From the IMG/VR virus record IMGVR_UViG_3300027759_000020, positions 1-34,982 of that record: 34,982 nucleotides of DNA, one strand, 5' to 3'. Below are positions 22,214 through 29,739 of the stretch, one piece after another. A model generated the notes under the pieces. The model was given only the letters and a program-made list of their open reading frames with translations, did no database searches and had not been told where the DNA came from. This stretch comes from a virus. Numbering within the stretch: the first letter of the stretch is position 1; each line of letters starts with the position of its first letter. The translations under genes and the position numbers were made by a program.

Positions 22214-22340
22214 GTTAACTAAAAGCGGCAAGGCCATTGGCGTTCGTTTGACGCAAAGCGAATACGAACAATGGGTGAAGCTAGGGGGAGGCAAATGGTT
22301 AAGAAAACTTCTACAGGAGAAAAAAGATGCCCGCGTTTAA
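22194..22340 (+). CDS. 48-aa ribbon-helix-helix-like protein
   Basis: A short ORF, MPRQKTELTKSGKAIGVRLT then QSEYEQWVKLGGGKWLRKLL, ending QEKKDARV. A beta strand (AIGVRLT) followed by two helices fits the Arc/CopG-type RHH DNA-binding fold, which binds palindromes as dimers. It overlaps the neighbours on both sides by 20 and 14 bases. It is the only recognisable candidate for a DNA-binding regulator in the genome. Fold by pattern only. Confidence 0.55.
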   Translation: MPRQKTELTKSGKAIGVRLTQSEYEQWVKLGGGKWLRKLLQEKKDARV

Positions 22341-22476
22341 CACATGGAGCCAAGAGAACTTGGCCAAGTTTGCTGCTGAGGCTTACGCCAAGATGCAAGA
22401 GCAGCAAAACCACATTGAACAATTGCAGAATGATTTGAAAGATGCCATGAACGCTTATAGGAGTTTAATTAAATGA
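22327..22476 (+). CDS. 49-aa coiled-coil protein
   Basis: A short ORF, MPAFNTWSQENLAKFAAEAY then AKMQEQQNHIEQLQNDLKDA, ending NAYRSLIK. Heptad-like spacing in the second half suggests a coiled coil. GGAG eight bases before the ATG and an ATGA overlap with the next gene support it. Function unknown. Confidence 0.58.
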   Translation: MPAFNTWSQENLAKFAAEAYAKMQEQQNHIEQLQNDLKDAMNAYRSLIK

Positions 22477-23102
22477 GTTATATCGTGGCGTCATTGCCAC
22501 CGATTAAATGTTTTGTAAAGCGTGAATTTTTATACAACGACCACAAAGGGCACGGCGAATTAGAGCCTGCAATTTGGGTCAGCCTTAAAGCCCTGCGCGG
22601 CCAGGTGTTCCGCATTGAGTCACTACTGCCAGCGTATGGCGCGCTGTACGACAAGCTACCTATCCACGCCTACGTGTGGAAAGAAGATCACGGTAGTTTG
22701 TCCATCGACGCATTGCAGTTGTGGGACTGCATGGGTTACCGGTTTACCATTATTGAAAAAATTGGCTTGCGTAACTTAGGCGTGAAGTTTTTAGGCAAAG
22801 ACAAAGAATGGTATTTTGGTCGTTACTTGTTTACCGTGGACTTCTGCGCTGATGGCATGGAAGTGGATACGGGCTTTACCGAGCAGGCCGAAGAGCACAA
22901 GTCCTTTAACTGGATTGCGCTTGACAACGGCCAGTTTGCCTGTCAACCTAACAACAGGTGCCTGTGGTATGACCAGAGCCTGATCCCTGCCGAGACAAAG
23001 TTCCCAGACTTTCAGGCCGCAAAAGAATTTTGGACGGTAGACGGCACACGCAAGTGGAGCGCGGGGGACGATTGGTTTTACGACTTTAAGGAGAAGACAT
23101 GA
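22473..23102 (+). CDS. 209-aa conserved phage protein of unknown function
   Basis: A 209-aa protein (MSYIVASLPPIKCFVKREFL, YNDHKGHGELEPAIWVSLKA ... DYGTRK-like end WSAGDDWFYDFKEKT). It is rich in Trp, Tyr and Phe (LQLWDCMGYRF, EWYFGRYLFTVDFC) and mostly beta. I do not recognise a function. Proteins of this kind recur in phage accessory regions. It is coupled on both sides by ATGA overlaps in the run of small genes downstream of the SNF2 helicase. Confidence 0.65.
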   Translation: MSYIVASLPPIKCFVKREFLYNDHKGHGELEPAIWVSLKALRGQVFRIESLLPAYGALYDKLPIHAYVWKEDHGSLSIDALQLWDCMGYRFTIIEKIGLRNLGVKFLGKDKEWYFGRYLFTVDFCADGMEVDTGFTEQAEEHKSFNWIALDNGQFACQPNNRCLWYDQSLIPAETKFPDFQAAKEFWTVDGTRKWSAGDDWFYDFKEKT

Positions 23103-23296
23103 TTGCAACCATATTTGCCTTGGCCATTGGGGCCGTCATCGGCGCGGGGACGCTGATTCTTTTTGTTATGGTGCTGGCACACGTTCAAAGTGAGGACAAT
23201 CCACCAGATTGGAGAAGTTCCCACCCCAACGATTCTTTGGATACAACGACTCCCAGTACGCGCCGAGAGGCGCAAGAACCGCTTTATCCCAAATAA
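23099..23296 (+). CDS. 65-aa single-span membrane protein
   Basis: A 65-aa protein with an N-terminal membrane helix (MIATIFALAIGAVIGAGTLI, LFVMVLAHV) and a hydrophilic tail rich in Asp, Ser, Thr and Pro. The start overlaps the previous stop (ATGA) and has GGAG upstream. Its last 131 bases run antisense to the 3' end of the endolysin gene. Function unknown. Confidence 0.6.
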   Translation: MIATIFALAIGAVIGAGTLILFVMVLAHVQSEDNPPDWRSSHPNDSLDTTTPSTRREAQEPLYPK

Positions 23297-23510
23297 TCTG
23301 GCCGTCCTTGAAGAAGTTCAAGTCTATGGCGCAGCGTTTTAAGTGGATGCTGTTCATAGTCTTGGAGCGGCCAGTTTTAAAGTAGATGGCTTGCTGTTCG
23401 GGGGTACGCGCCAGTTCGCCGCCGGTGACCACAAAGCCTTGGTCGGTGGCGTATTGGATCAGTTTGCAGGCATCCAACAGGAATGCAGCTTGTTCAGTGC
23501 TTAAGCTCAT
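23166..23510 (-). CDS. Endolysin, M15-type peptidase
   Basis: A 114-aa cell-wall peptidase. The zinc motif is present: His56 and Asp63 in SIHLKRCAIDLNFF, and His107 in VDCPHFE. Around them lie GGELARTPEQQ and GAYWESLYPKNRWGGNFSN, the usual surroundings in M15 L-alanyl-D-glutamate or D,D-peptidase endolysins. It would cut peptidoglycan cross-links at the end of infection. No signal peptide is seen, so it needs the holin. It overlaps the holin stop (ATGA), and its 3' part is overlapped by a gene on the other strand. Confidence 0.87.
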   Translation of the reverse strand: MSLSTEQAAFLLDACKLIQYATDQGFVVTGGELARTPEQQAIYFKTGRSKTMNSIHLKRCAIDLNFFKDGQIIWDKAVLAPLGAYWESLYPKNRWGGNFSNLVDCPHFERVPAP

Positions 23511-24016
23511 TTCTTCCTCATTTCTGCGAGTTTCTCAACCGTGCGTCCACCAAAGTACGCGCCCATGATTAACATGCCCCAGTTACCCAGCAAGGTGACG
23601 TAGGACTCGTTTGCGTTGTACCCAAAGGCAGACATCATGGCAAACAAGAAGTAACCCGAAAAGATGGCGATCAGCGACATGGGTCGGATGTTCTTAGATA
23701 GCCAGGAGTCAGACGCCATATCCGCTTCCCAGCGGTCGGTGATGTTATCCGCGTCGTTCTGCGCGGCCTTGGCAAACAGTTCTAGTTCAGCCAACTCCAT
23801 CTTGGCCTTCTCAATGCCTAGCTCAAGCAAGCGCTCTTCGTGGTCATACTGCAATTGGCGCAGCTTGCTGACCTCTTCAGGGCTTGGGTTGTCAGAGATC
23901 TTCACGCCAAGCGTCTGCTCGACGACTTCTTTGCCCTTGGCTTGGATAGCGCTGGATAGCAACGTCAACCCGTTTTGGGCTAGGCTACCGAGGAGGGATG
24001 CAACTATTGGAATCAT
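23507..24016 (-). CDS. Holin (3TM, GTA-holin type)
   Basis: A 169-aa membrane protein of the 3TM holin family: N-terminal hydrophobic stretch (MIPIVASLLGSLAQNGLTLL), a long charged coiled region (EEVSKLRQLQYDHEERLLEL, GIEKAKMELAELELFAK), a conserved RWEADMASDSWLSKNIRPM segment, then two membrane helices (about 112-130 and 140-156) and GRTVEKLAEMRKK. It forms pores in the inner membrane that let the endolysin through. Directly upstream of the endolysin gene. Confidence 0.82.
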   Translation of the reverse strand: MIPIVASLLGSLAQNGLTLLSSAIQAKGKEVVEQTLGVKISDNPSPEEVSKLRQLQYDHEERLLELGIEKAKMELAELELFAKAAQNDADNITDRWEADMASDSWLSKNIRPMSLIAIFSGYFLFAMMSAFGYNANESYVTLLGNWGMLIMGAYFGGRTVEKLAEMRKK

Positions 24017-24017
24017 G

Positions 24018-24371
24018 TTAGTCCTTTCCTGTCAAAGTTTTTATGGGTTTGCTGACAACGGTTTTTTCTTCCAAAATGGCAATGTGCATTCTATTTTCTG
24101 CAATCTGGTCACGGTTGCGTTGGATTTCTTTTTCCAAGTCTTGGCGTAACTTTTCCCTAGCCAACTCAGCACCTGTATTGCTGGCTTGCTTGTTGTCTGA
24201 AGTCACCACCAAGCTAATTTTGCTGTTAAGGATGGTGACCTCATGGGCTAGATTAGACAACGCCGACATAAGGTAAACGACGCAAGAAAACAATAAAGGC
24301 AACAAAGCAAATGTGATTTTTTCAATCAACTGTCCTTTGCTTTCCATTGCTTGAATTTTTTCTTCGCTCAT
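24018..24371 (-). CDS. Membrane-anchored coiled-coil protein of lysis cassette
   Basis: A 117-aa protein with an N-terminal membrane helix (LIEKITFALLPLLFSCVVYL) and a long charged helix (REKLRQDLEKEIQRNRDQIA). This resembles an inner spanin or a hemolysin XhlA-type helper, but no signature proves either. It overlaps the preceding gene (ATGA) and ends 1 base before the holin start. It probably takes part in lysis. Confidence 0.6.
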   Translation of the reverse strand: MSEEKIQAMESKGQLIEKITFALLPLLFSCVVYLMSALSNLAHEVTILNSKISLVVTSDNKQASNTGAELAREKLRQDLEKEIQRNRDQIAENRMHIAILEEKTVVSKPIKTLTGKD

Positions 24372-24646
24372 TGTTTGTCCTTTTTCTCTAATTCTTTCAA
24401 CATCTTCTCAATCCTAGTCTCTATGCGTTCCGCTTTCTTTTGTATTGTGAGGGTATCAAAATACAAGCTGACCATCAAAGGCAGGAAAAGACAGATCAAG
24501 ATCATCAACAATATGATGAGAACTATATTTCCCGACTGCGATGAATTAGGTACATCAACGCCCAGATTTCCAGAATCACGATCAGGGCTGCTCCGAAAAT
24601 TAACGCTTCGTCCGCCAGTTTGTCGAGCCGCTTTTGACGTTGCCAT
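24368..24646 (-). CDS. 92-aa membrane protein nested in its neighbour
   Basis: A 92-aa protein with a central membrane helix (residues about 41-61, IVLIILLMILICLFLPLMVS) and a charged C-terminal coiled coil (KKAERIETRIEKMLKELEKK). Its first 41 codons lie inside the 170-aa gene in another frame, like nested spanin genes. GGAAAAG precedes ATG 24646. An internal ATG at residue 48 would avoid most of the overlap but has no ribosome site. A lysis role is inferred from location. Confidence 0.5.
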   Translation of the reverse strand: MATSKAARQTGGRSVNFRSSPDRDSGNLGVDVPNSSQSGNIVLIILLMILICLFLPLMVSLYFDTLTIQKKAERIETRIEKMLKELEKKDKQ

Positions 24647-25035
24647 TTTCTTTTCCGTTCTGCAATTACTTCCTGCTTTATTTCTTCCTCATGCTTCTTT
24701 GCCAACTTGGCGTATTCTGCTTCATACCTTGACCAGACTGCACCCAACGCTGGATCTGTGTGGTAAATCAAAAACTCACGCAACTCAATTGACTGTCTTT
24801 CAAGTTCAATCTGGTTGAACACGTTTTCAAGTGCCTGCGCCTTGAGAGATTTTTCTTTTGGTGGGTTAAGTTCTTGGCGCTTAACTTCTTTCTTGACTTC
24901 TTCATGCGCCTCAAAGAACTGCCCAATAAACCCAGAAATTTCTTTGGTTACTTTATAAAGGTCTGAGCCTGTAGCCTTGGCGTCTTTGTAAATTGCAATT
25001 CCTTGCTTGATGCCAGCAATTGCGGTAAGAGCCAA
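24523..25035 (-). CDS. 170-aa helical protein with C-terminal membrane span
   Basis: A mostly helical protein (ALTAIAGIKQGIAIYKDAKA, KVTKEISGFIGQFFEAHEEV), with a long basic coiled region (KHEEEIKQEVIAERKRKW) and a membrane helix near the end (ALIFGAALIVILEIWALMYL). Related proteins occur in aquatic phages without function. The given start is TTG 25035, which lacks a ribosome site. Five codons upstream an ATT at 25050 follows the previous stop directly, has GGGG six bases before it and gives the natural-looking opening DPITLALTAIAG. It is therefore the probable true start. Confidence 0.65.
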   Translation of the reverse strand: MALTAIAGIKQGIAIYKDAKATGSDLYKVTKEISGFIGQFFEAHEEVKKEVKRQELNPPKEKSLKAQALENVFNQIELERQSIELREFLIYHTDPALGAVWSRYEAEYAKLAKKHEEEIKQEVIAERKRKWQRQKRLDKLADEALIFGAALIVILEIWALMYLIHRSREI

Positions 25036-25050
25036 GGTGATCGGATCAAT

Positions 25051-25248
25051 TTACAACCCCAAGATTTTTTTGATAAGCTCGCCAGCAACGCCTGGGCCAA
25101 ACAGCACGGCAACAATCACAATGTAGATTAGGTACTCAATCCGCGTCATACGCTTGTCGCCGTCAATGAATGACTTCTCAATGGCCGCGTAGCGTTCGGC
25201 GCAAACCGCTTCGTGTACTGCTATCTTGGTGGGTGTATCGTCAATCAT
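25051..25248 (-). CDS. 65-aa membrane protein, holin or XhlA-like
   Basis: A 65-aa protein (MIDDTPTKIAVHEAVCAERY, AAIEKSFIDGDKRMTRIEYL) with one membrane helix (IYIVIVAVLFGPGVAGELI). Small proteins with this N-terminal helix plus single span resemble hemolysin XhlA-type lysis helpers. The start lies 8 bases inside the end of the ejection-protein gene. A longer ORF from 25311 is not needed. First gene of the lysis cassette. Confidence 0.62.
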   Translation of the reverse strand: MIDDTPTKIAVHEAVCAERYAAIEKSFIDGDKRMTRIEYLIYIVIVAVLFGPGVAGELIKKILGL

Positions 25249-27073
25249 ATTGTGGCGCCATGCCGCGCAGTTCAATTCGCATTGCGTTTTGGTTTTCTTG
25301 CGCGGGCGCAAGGGCGTTTTGTGTTTGCGTGATGACGTTTAACTTAGTTGGGCTTAAGTTGGCTTGGCCAAGAGCCCTAAGCACATCAAGGCGTTGCGAC
25401 GCAGGGACTTTTTTCAGAAGTGTTTCAAAGTCTTTTGCAGACGCAAAACCTTTTTCAAGTTCCTTCAGCACGTTTGCGCTCATTGTGTCTTTTAAAATGT
25501 CCAGCATTTGGTTTGTCACCGTTACTTTGACATCTAAAAAGCTAGGCAAACGAAACTTGGATTGGTTAGCTTCCATGATTATTTTCATGGCATCTGCGCC
25601 AGCTTGCGTTTGACGCACAACTTCGGCGTTGCGTTTTAACTCAGACTCAATACCTTTGACCACACCCATTTGTTGTGGCGACAGTACTTGACTTAGATCG
25701 TCGTACCTTGCCGCACCAGTTGATTTCTTGAGCAGTGCAGTTTCGCCGCGCCCTAATGCAGTCATAAATGGCCCAGCGCGTTCACCAGCGCCGAGGGGTT
25801 GCGCGAGGACGTCTTGCATTGCGCCCAAAACTTTAGCTTGGTTAACTGGGGGCGATGCGGCGGCAAAGACTTGCTGGGCGCGTTCATACCCTGGCAAGGC
25901 TTGCTCAATTGTTTTCTTAACGTCAACCAAGTTGCTAACGATAAATTTATTGTCTTTACTAGAAATCAAATCTTTAAGGTTATCTAGCACCGAAGACACT
26001 TGTTCTGCGCTACTGCTTGCTTGTAAACCTGTTTTTACTTGTTCTAACGCAGACACCAGCTTAGTGTTGCCGGGGTTTGCCGCCAAAATTGCATCAACTT
26101 GTTGCGTCAGCGGCGCGGTGTTAACCGGCGTTAATGGTAATGTGGCTGCGTTATAAAGCGGCCTAGACGCATTTGTCCGCGCAAGTTCTGCGGCTTGCAA
26201 ATCAGGTGTGATCCCTTGCAACTGCGCCATGCGGTTTGTTTCTTGTGCTTGCGCTACGGACAGCGCGTTACCAGGTGCGGTTTTAGCTTGAACAGTTTCG
26301 CCAAGATATTGAACTTGTGGTGACGGCACATCGGCCAAAGCCTGTCGCACGGTCATATCTGGGCGCGCATTAGCCAACGCATTTTGCGCGGCGGCTAAGT
26401 TTTGCGGCGCTCTGCCGTCTTCAGTCAACGCATTACGCACAATACTGCCTGCGCGTGTTGCTGCACGTTCGCCCGATATTGCGTCAATTACATTGCCTGC
26501 GCCTTTGGCACCCAGCGCCAGCCCATAGTTAGCCGCCGCAGTAACAGGTGCCAATGGGTTGGTGAACTTGGCCGCAGTGCCCATTACTTTAGACGCTGCG
26601 GGTGCTAGGCGGGCCGTTGCTGACGCGCCACCACTAAACAATGTGGACAGGTCAGCCGCTGCGCCAACAGGGTCAGTGGCCAAAGTGTTTTTTAGCGCTT
26701 CGACGCTACCGTAGCGGTCTTTAAACATGCCGCCAACAGCGTTTGCCGTATCAACGGCGCGTTTGGCTGCTTCAGGGTTGTTGTCAATTTGGTTGACCAA
26801 AGTAACAAGTTCTTTAGGCAACAAATTTTGCAGCGCGCCCGCGCCAACATCTAATATGCCTGTTGCTGTTTGCACAGGGTTTGTAATTGCGGTAATCAAA
26901 CCTTTATAAAAATTTGCCGCGCTTGTCCCTACGTTAGCTAACGCTTCACCTGGTACATCTGAAAATGATCGGCGCTTCGTAGGAATGCCGTCGCCGCTTG
27001 ACGCTGGTTTTGCGGTGCTAAGATCAAATCCACCAGTTGCGACTGGCGCGGCGGTGCTGAGATCAAAACCCAT
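25241..27073 (-). CDS. Ejection (internal virion) protein, 610 aa
   Basis: A 610-aa Ala/Gln/Asn-rich, helical protein at the place of the P22 gp20/gp16-type ejection proteins. The N-terminus carries a tandem motif GFDLSTAAP ... GFDLSTAKP, then a helical region (VPGEALANVGTSAANFYKGL, AITNPVQTATGILDVGAGAL), and the C-terminus is a long coiled stretch. It should be packed in the head and enter the cell with the DNA to help it cross the envelope. No enzymatic domain seen. It is coupled to the upstream gene by TAATG. Confidence 0.7.
   Translation of the reverse strand: MGFDLSTAAPVATGGFDLSTAKPASSGDGIPTKRRSFSDVPGEALANVGTSAANFYKGLITAITNPVQTATGILDVGAGALQNLLPKELVTLVNQIDNNPEAAKRAVDTANAVGGMFKDRYGSVEALKNTLATDPVGAAADLSTLFSGGASATARLAPAASKVMGTAAKFTNPLAPVTAAANYGLALGAKGAGNVIDAISGERAATRAGSIVRNALTEDGRAPQNLAAAQNALANARPDMTVRQALADVPSPQVQYLGETVQAKTAPGNALSVAQAQETNRMAQLQGITPDLQAAELARTNASRPLYNAATLPLTPVNTAPLTQQVDAILAANPGNTKLVSALEQVKTGLQASSSAEQVSSVLDNLKDLISSKDNKFIVSNLVDVKKTIEQALPGYERAQQVFAAASPPVNQAKVLGAMQDVLAQPLGAGERAGPFMTALGRGETALLKKSTGAARYDDLSQVLSPQQMGVVKGIESELKRNAEVVRQTQAGADAMKIIMEANQSKFRLPSFLDVKVTVTNQMLDILKDTMSANVLKELEKGFASAKDFETLLKKVPASQRLDVLRALGQANLSPTKLNVITQTQNALAPAQENQNAMRIELRGMAPQYD
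27012..27070 (-). repeat. Short tandem repeat encoding GFDLSTA twice
   Basis: Two 20-base copies with two mismatches (27012-27031 and 27051-27070) are spaced 39 bases apart, encoding GFDLSTA[KA]P. They lie at the very start of the 610-aa ejection protein. Confidence 0.75.
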
Positions 27074-28428
27074 TATTTTGCCTCTTTAAATGATTTACGG
27101 TCTGGGCTTACCCATGCTTTGTTGCCGCTTGCGTCGCTTTCATATGTCCAATTAGGGCCAACGCCTTCTGGGCGTGACGCGCTGTTTTTGACAGAAGATA
27201 ACGGCGGCACGTCGGGGGCAGTACGAAGCCCCATACCTTCAATTGACGATTGAGGTATATCTTTAAACCGAGTGTTCCAAGCTTGTACGCTGCGAGTAGC
27301 AGCTTGGTGTTGAAGCGTGGCCAACCGCGTAAGTGCCTGCGGCGTAAGGTCAATTGTGCCCCCTGCAATACCTTGCAAGAAGACAAGATCTTTGTCGGTA
27401 AAGCCCTGCCCAGTACCCAAACCAGCGTCTTTAATTGCGTTCAAAGTGCCTTGCCCTGAAGCGGAGATAAGCGATTCGGTGTTGGCAATTTTCTCTTCGT
27501 TGCTTGCGCCTGCTACGTTTAGCGCGCGCGCAATGTTTAACTTAATAGTTGAAGCAGGGCCAACAAATAAGTTGCCTTGTTTTACCAAGTCAATAATTCG
27601 ATTGGCACCCGCCGCCAATTCAGGCGCTTTTTCTGCTGCACCTAACTTAGCATCATCGCGATCTGCTATGTTTCCTGCTAATTTTTCACCATATTTTTTC
27701 TCAGTGCTAAGAGACACTTTTGTTGCACCTTTTTCAGCGACTGCCATTTTTTGTGCTTGAACAGCAGCAGGCAACGGAACATCGGCAAAGGTGCCAAGCG
27801 GTGTGACTTTGTTAGTGAACGGTGCTATTTGCATTACGTCAGTTTGACCGTATCGGTTAACTTGTATATTTGACGGTTTCAATTCGCTTGCGCTTGCGCC
27901 TTGACTTGCCATAAATGCTGTTCGTTGGTCAACCGGCATAGCCAAAATTCGGTCAACACTTGCAACCATCTGCGCCTTTTCAGCGTCAGTAAACAGGTCG
28001 TTAGCCATCAAGTCTTCTTTATACGCTGTAATATTGGCGTCAGAAGGGTTTTGACTTGTGTCGCGTTGCACCTGTGCAAGAAAATCTTTTCTTGCTTTTT
28101 GGATTTTGAACTTTGTTTCTTTTTGCGTCAAGCCCGCCGTTTCGGCTTCGGTCAAGGCTTTGCCATAAGCTAAACCAGTTTTGCCAAATCTATTAACCCC
28201 CGTTCGCCCTTCGGGAGTAGACAAATCAGCTTTTTCCAAATAAGTACGCAAGCCTTCTTCTTCATTACGCGCGCGCTCATACTCTTGCAGTTTTAGCGCG
28301 TTCATTTGGCTTTCTTGGTCAGCCTGTTTAAACTTCATCACGTTTGTCAACGCGTTCATTGGCGAAAGCTGCGCAAAGTCAATTTGCGGGGGTCTTGCGC
28401 CAAGAATAATGTTGGGATCGAGTGGCAT
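27073..28428 (-). CDS. Ejection (internal virion) protein, 451 aa
   Basis: A 451-aa helical protein (MPLDPNIILGARPPQIDFAQ, LSPMNALTNVMKFKQADQES) with a long coiled N-terminal half rich in Gln, Lys and Glu. The C-terminal half (GNLFVGPASTIKLNIARALN, SLISASGQGTLNAIKDAGLG, TGQGFTDKDLVFLQGIAGG) resembles the conserved part of podoviral ejection proteins. It ends SDASGNKAWVSPDRKSFKEA. Position between the other two ejection-type genes supports this. No catalytic motif seen. Confidence 0.7.
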   Translation of the reverse strand: MPLDPNIILGARPPQIDFAQLSPMNALTNVMKFKQADQESQMNALKLQEYERARNEEEGLRTYLEKADLSTPEGRTGVNRFGKTGLAYGKALTEAETAGLTQKETKFKIQKARKDFLAQVQRDTSQNPSDANITAYKEDLMANDLFTDAEKAQMVASVDRILAMPVDQRTAFMASQGASASELKPSNIQVNRYGQTDVMQIAPFTNKVTPLGTFADVPLPAAVQAQKMAVAEKGATKVSLSTEKKYGEKLAGNIADRDDAKLGAAEKAPELAAGANRIIDLVKQGNLFVGPASTIKLNIARALNVAGASNEEKIANTESLISASGQGTLNAIKDAGLGTGQGFTDKDLVFLQGIAGGTIDLTPQALTRLATLQHQAATRSVQAWNTRFKDIPQSSIEGMGLRTAPDVPPLSSVKNSASRPEGVGPNWTYESDASGNKAWVSPDRKSFKEAK

Positions 28429-28440
28429 TTTTGTTCCTTA

Positions 28441-29739
28441 CTATAAGGCTACGCGGGGTGTGCTTAAATATTTGTTCAACAACGCGTTTTGCTGGTTCAT
28501 GCCATATAAGTTTAAGCCCATACCAATACCGGAGTTAATTGCATTTGCAGAACCAATTTGTCCCGCTGCCCTTGCGTTGGCCGCACCAGTAATTGCATTG
28601 ATCTGACCCGCGCCTTGATTGCCGTAGATATTGGTTAAGTTGCTGCCAAAATTACCGTAAGCACTTTGACGCGCGGCACCAGAACCAGCATACGCGTTTG
28701 ACATGCTATTTCCAAAATTACCGTAAGCAGCAGCATTACCCGCACCTTGCTGTGCGGCGATATTGCCCGCAGCCCCACCGTAATTACCATACGCGTTGCT
28801 TGCGCCTGCGCCAGCACTTTGAATAGCTTGTGAACCGCCAGCAGACAAGCCACCCGCAGCAGCAGCTTGCCCCGCAGCAGCAGCTTGACCTACGCCTTGC
28901 AATGACTGCAATGCGCCTAATTGATTTCCGCGCTCGGTAGTAAAGCGGTTAAAAGCGTTGCTGTACTCTTGCGCTTGAAAAGCTTTATTGGCTTGAAAAC
29001 GGTCAAACGCGGCGGCAGTTGCGGCTTGGGAACGGTTAAACGCGTTTTGGTATTCTTGCGAACCCATAGTCTGCCCGTACTCAGCAGCCGCCTTGAGCGC
29101 AGCGCCAGACTGCAAACCGCCTCTAGCCGCAGTCGAACGCTCAATAGCTTTTTGACCTTCGGCCAAACGAAACGCATAGCCGGGGTCTGCTTCTTGTTTT
29201 GTTGTATCAACAAATTCTTTAAACAGTGTGCTGGGATCAAACCCTTCAAGCTTAAAAGCAGTAGTGGCAGAGCCAAAACCTGGCGCTTTTTTGTCGCCGC
29301 CCAAACCCAACAATTCCAATAAACGAGTTTGGCCTGCTTCGCCTGCCTCTTTGTACGAGCTTAGATTTTCAATTTGCTTATTGAACATCTCTCGTTGCAA
29401 TCCAAGCGTTTGGTCAAGCGCTCTTTGCTGCGCGCCTAACTGCTGGTTCAACATGTCTTTAGCTACCGTGTTTCCGGTATCTGCTGCTAACTTTTGAGCC
29501 GCTAACGTCCTATCAAGTGCGGTTTGTTGTGCAGCAAGTTGTTTATCAAGCGATTCTTTTTCAGCCGCAAGTTGCGTCGTCAATGTTTCTTTTTGAGCAG
29601 CAATTTGCTTTTCAGCAACTTCTAGCGATACATCGCCCGCCGCAGCAGCGGCGGCGGCTTGGGTGTTGGCCGCGCTTTTTGACGCGTTCGATGTAATAAC
29701 GGAACCAACAACTACTGCGCCAGCAACCCATGCACTCAT
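28441..29739 (-). CDS. DNA transfer/ejection protein, gp7-like, 432 aa
   Basis: A 432-aa protein with a hydrophobic start (MSAWVAGAVVVGSVITSNAS), a long Ala/Gln/Lys coiled coil (residues about 35-125), the conserved block PGYAFRLAEGQKAIERSTAA and RGGLQSGAALKAAAEYG, and a Gly/Ala/Asn/Tyr-rich end with repeated AYGNFG and AYGNYG units. This layout is typical of phage DNA-transfer proteins in P22-like and related podoviruses. It would be expelled into the envelope to make the channel. Coupled to the SET gene by ATGA. Confidence 0.75.
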   Translation of the reverse strand: MSAWVAGAVVVGSVITSNASKSAANTQAAAAAAAGDVSLEVAEKQIAAQKETLTTQLAAEKESLDKQLAAQQTALDRTLAAQKLAADTGNTVAKDMLNQQLGAQQRALDQTLGLQREMFNKQIENLSSYKEAGEAGQTRLLELLGLGGDKKAPGFGSATTAFKLEGFDPSTLFKEFVDTTKQEADPGYAFRLAEGQKAIERSTAARGGLQSGAALKAAAEYGQTMGSQEYQNAFNRSQAATAAAFDRFQANKAFQAQEYSNAFNRFTTERGNQLGALQSLQGVGQAAAAGQAAAAGGLSAGGSQAIQSAGAGASNAYGNYGGAAGNIAAQQGAGNAAAYGNFGNSMSNAYAGSGAARQSAYGNFGSNLTNIYGNQGAGQINAITGAANARAAGQIGSANAINSGIGMGLNLYGMNQQNALLNKYLSTPRVAL

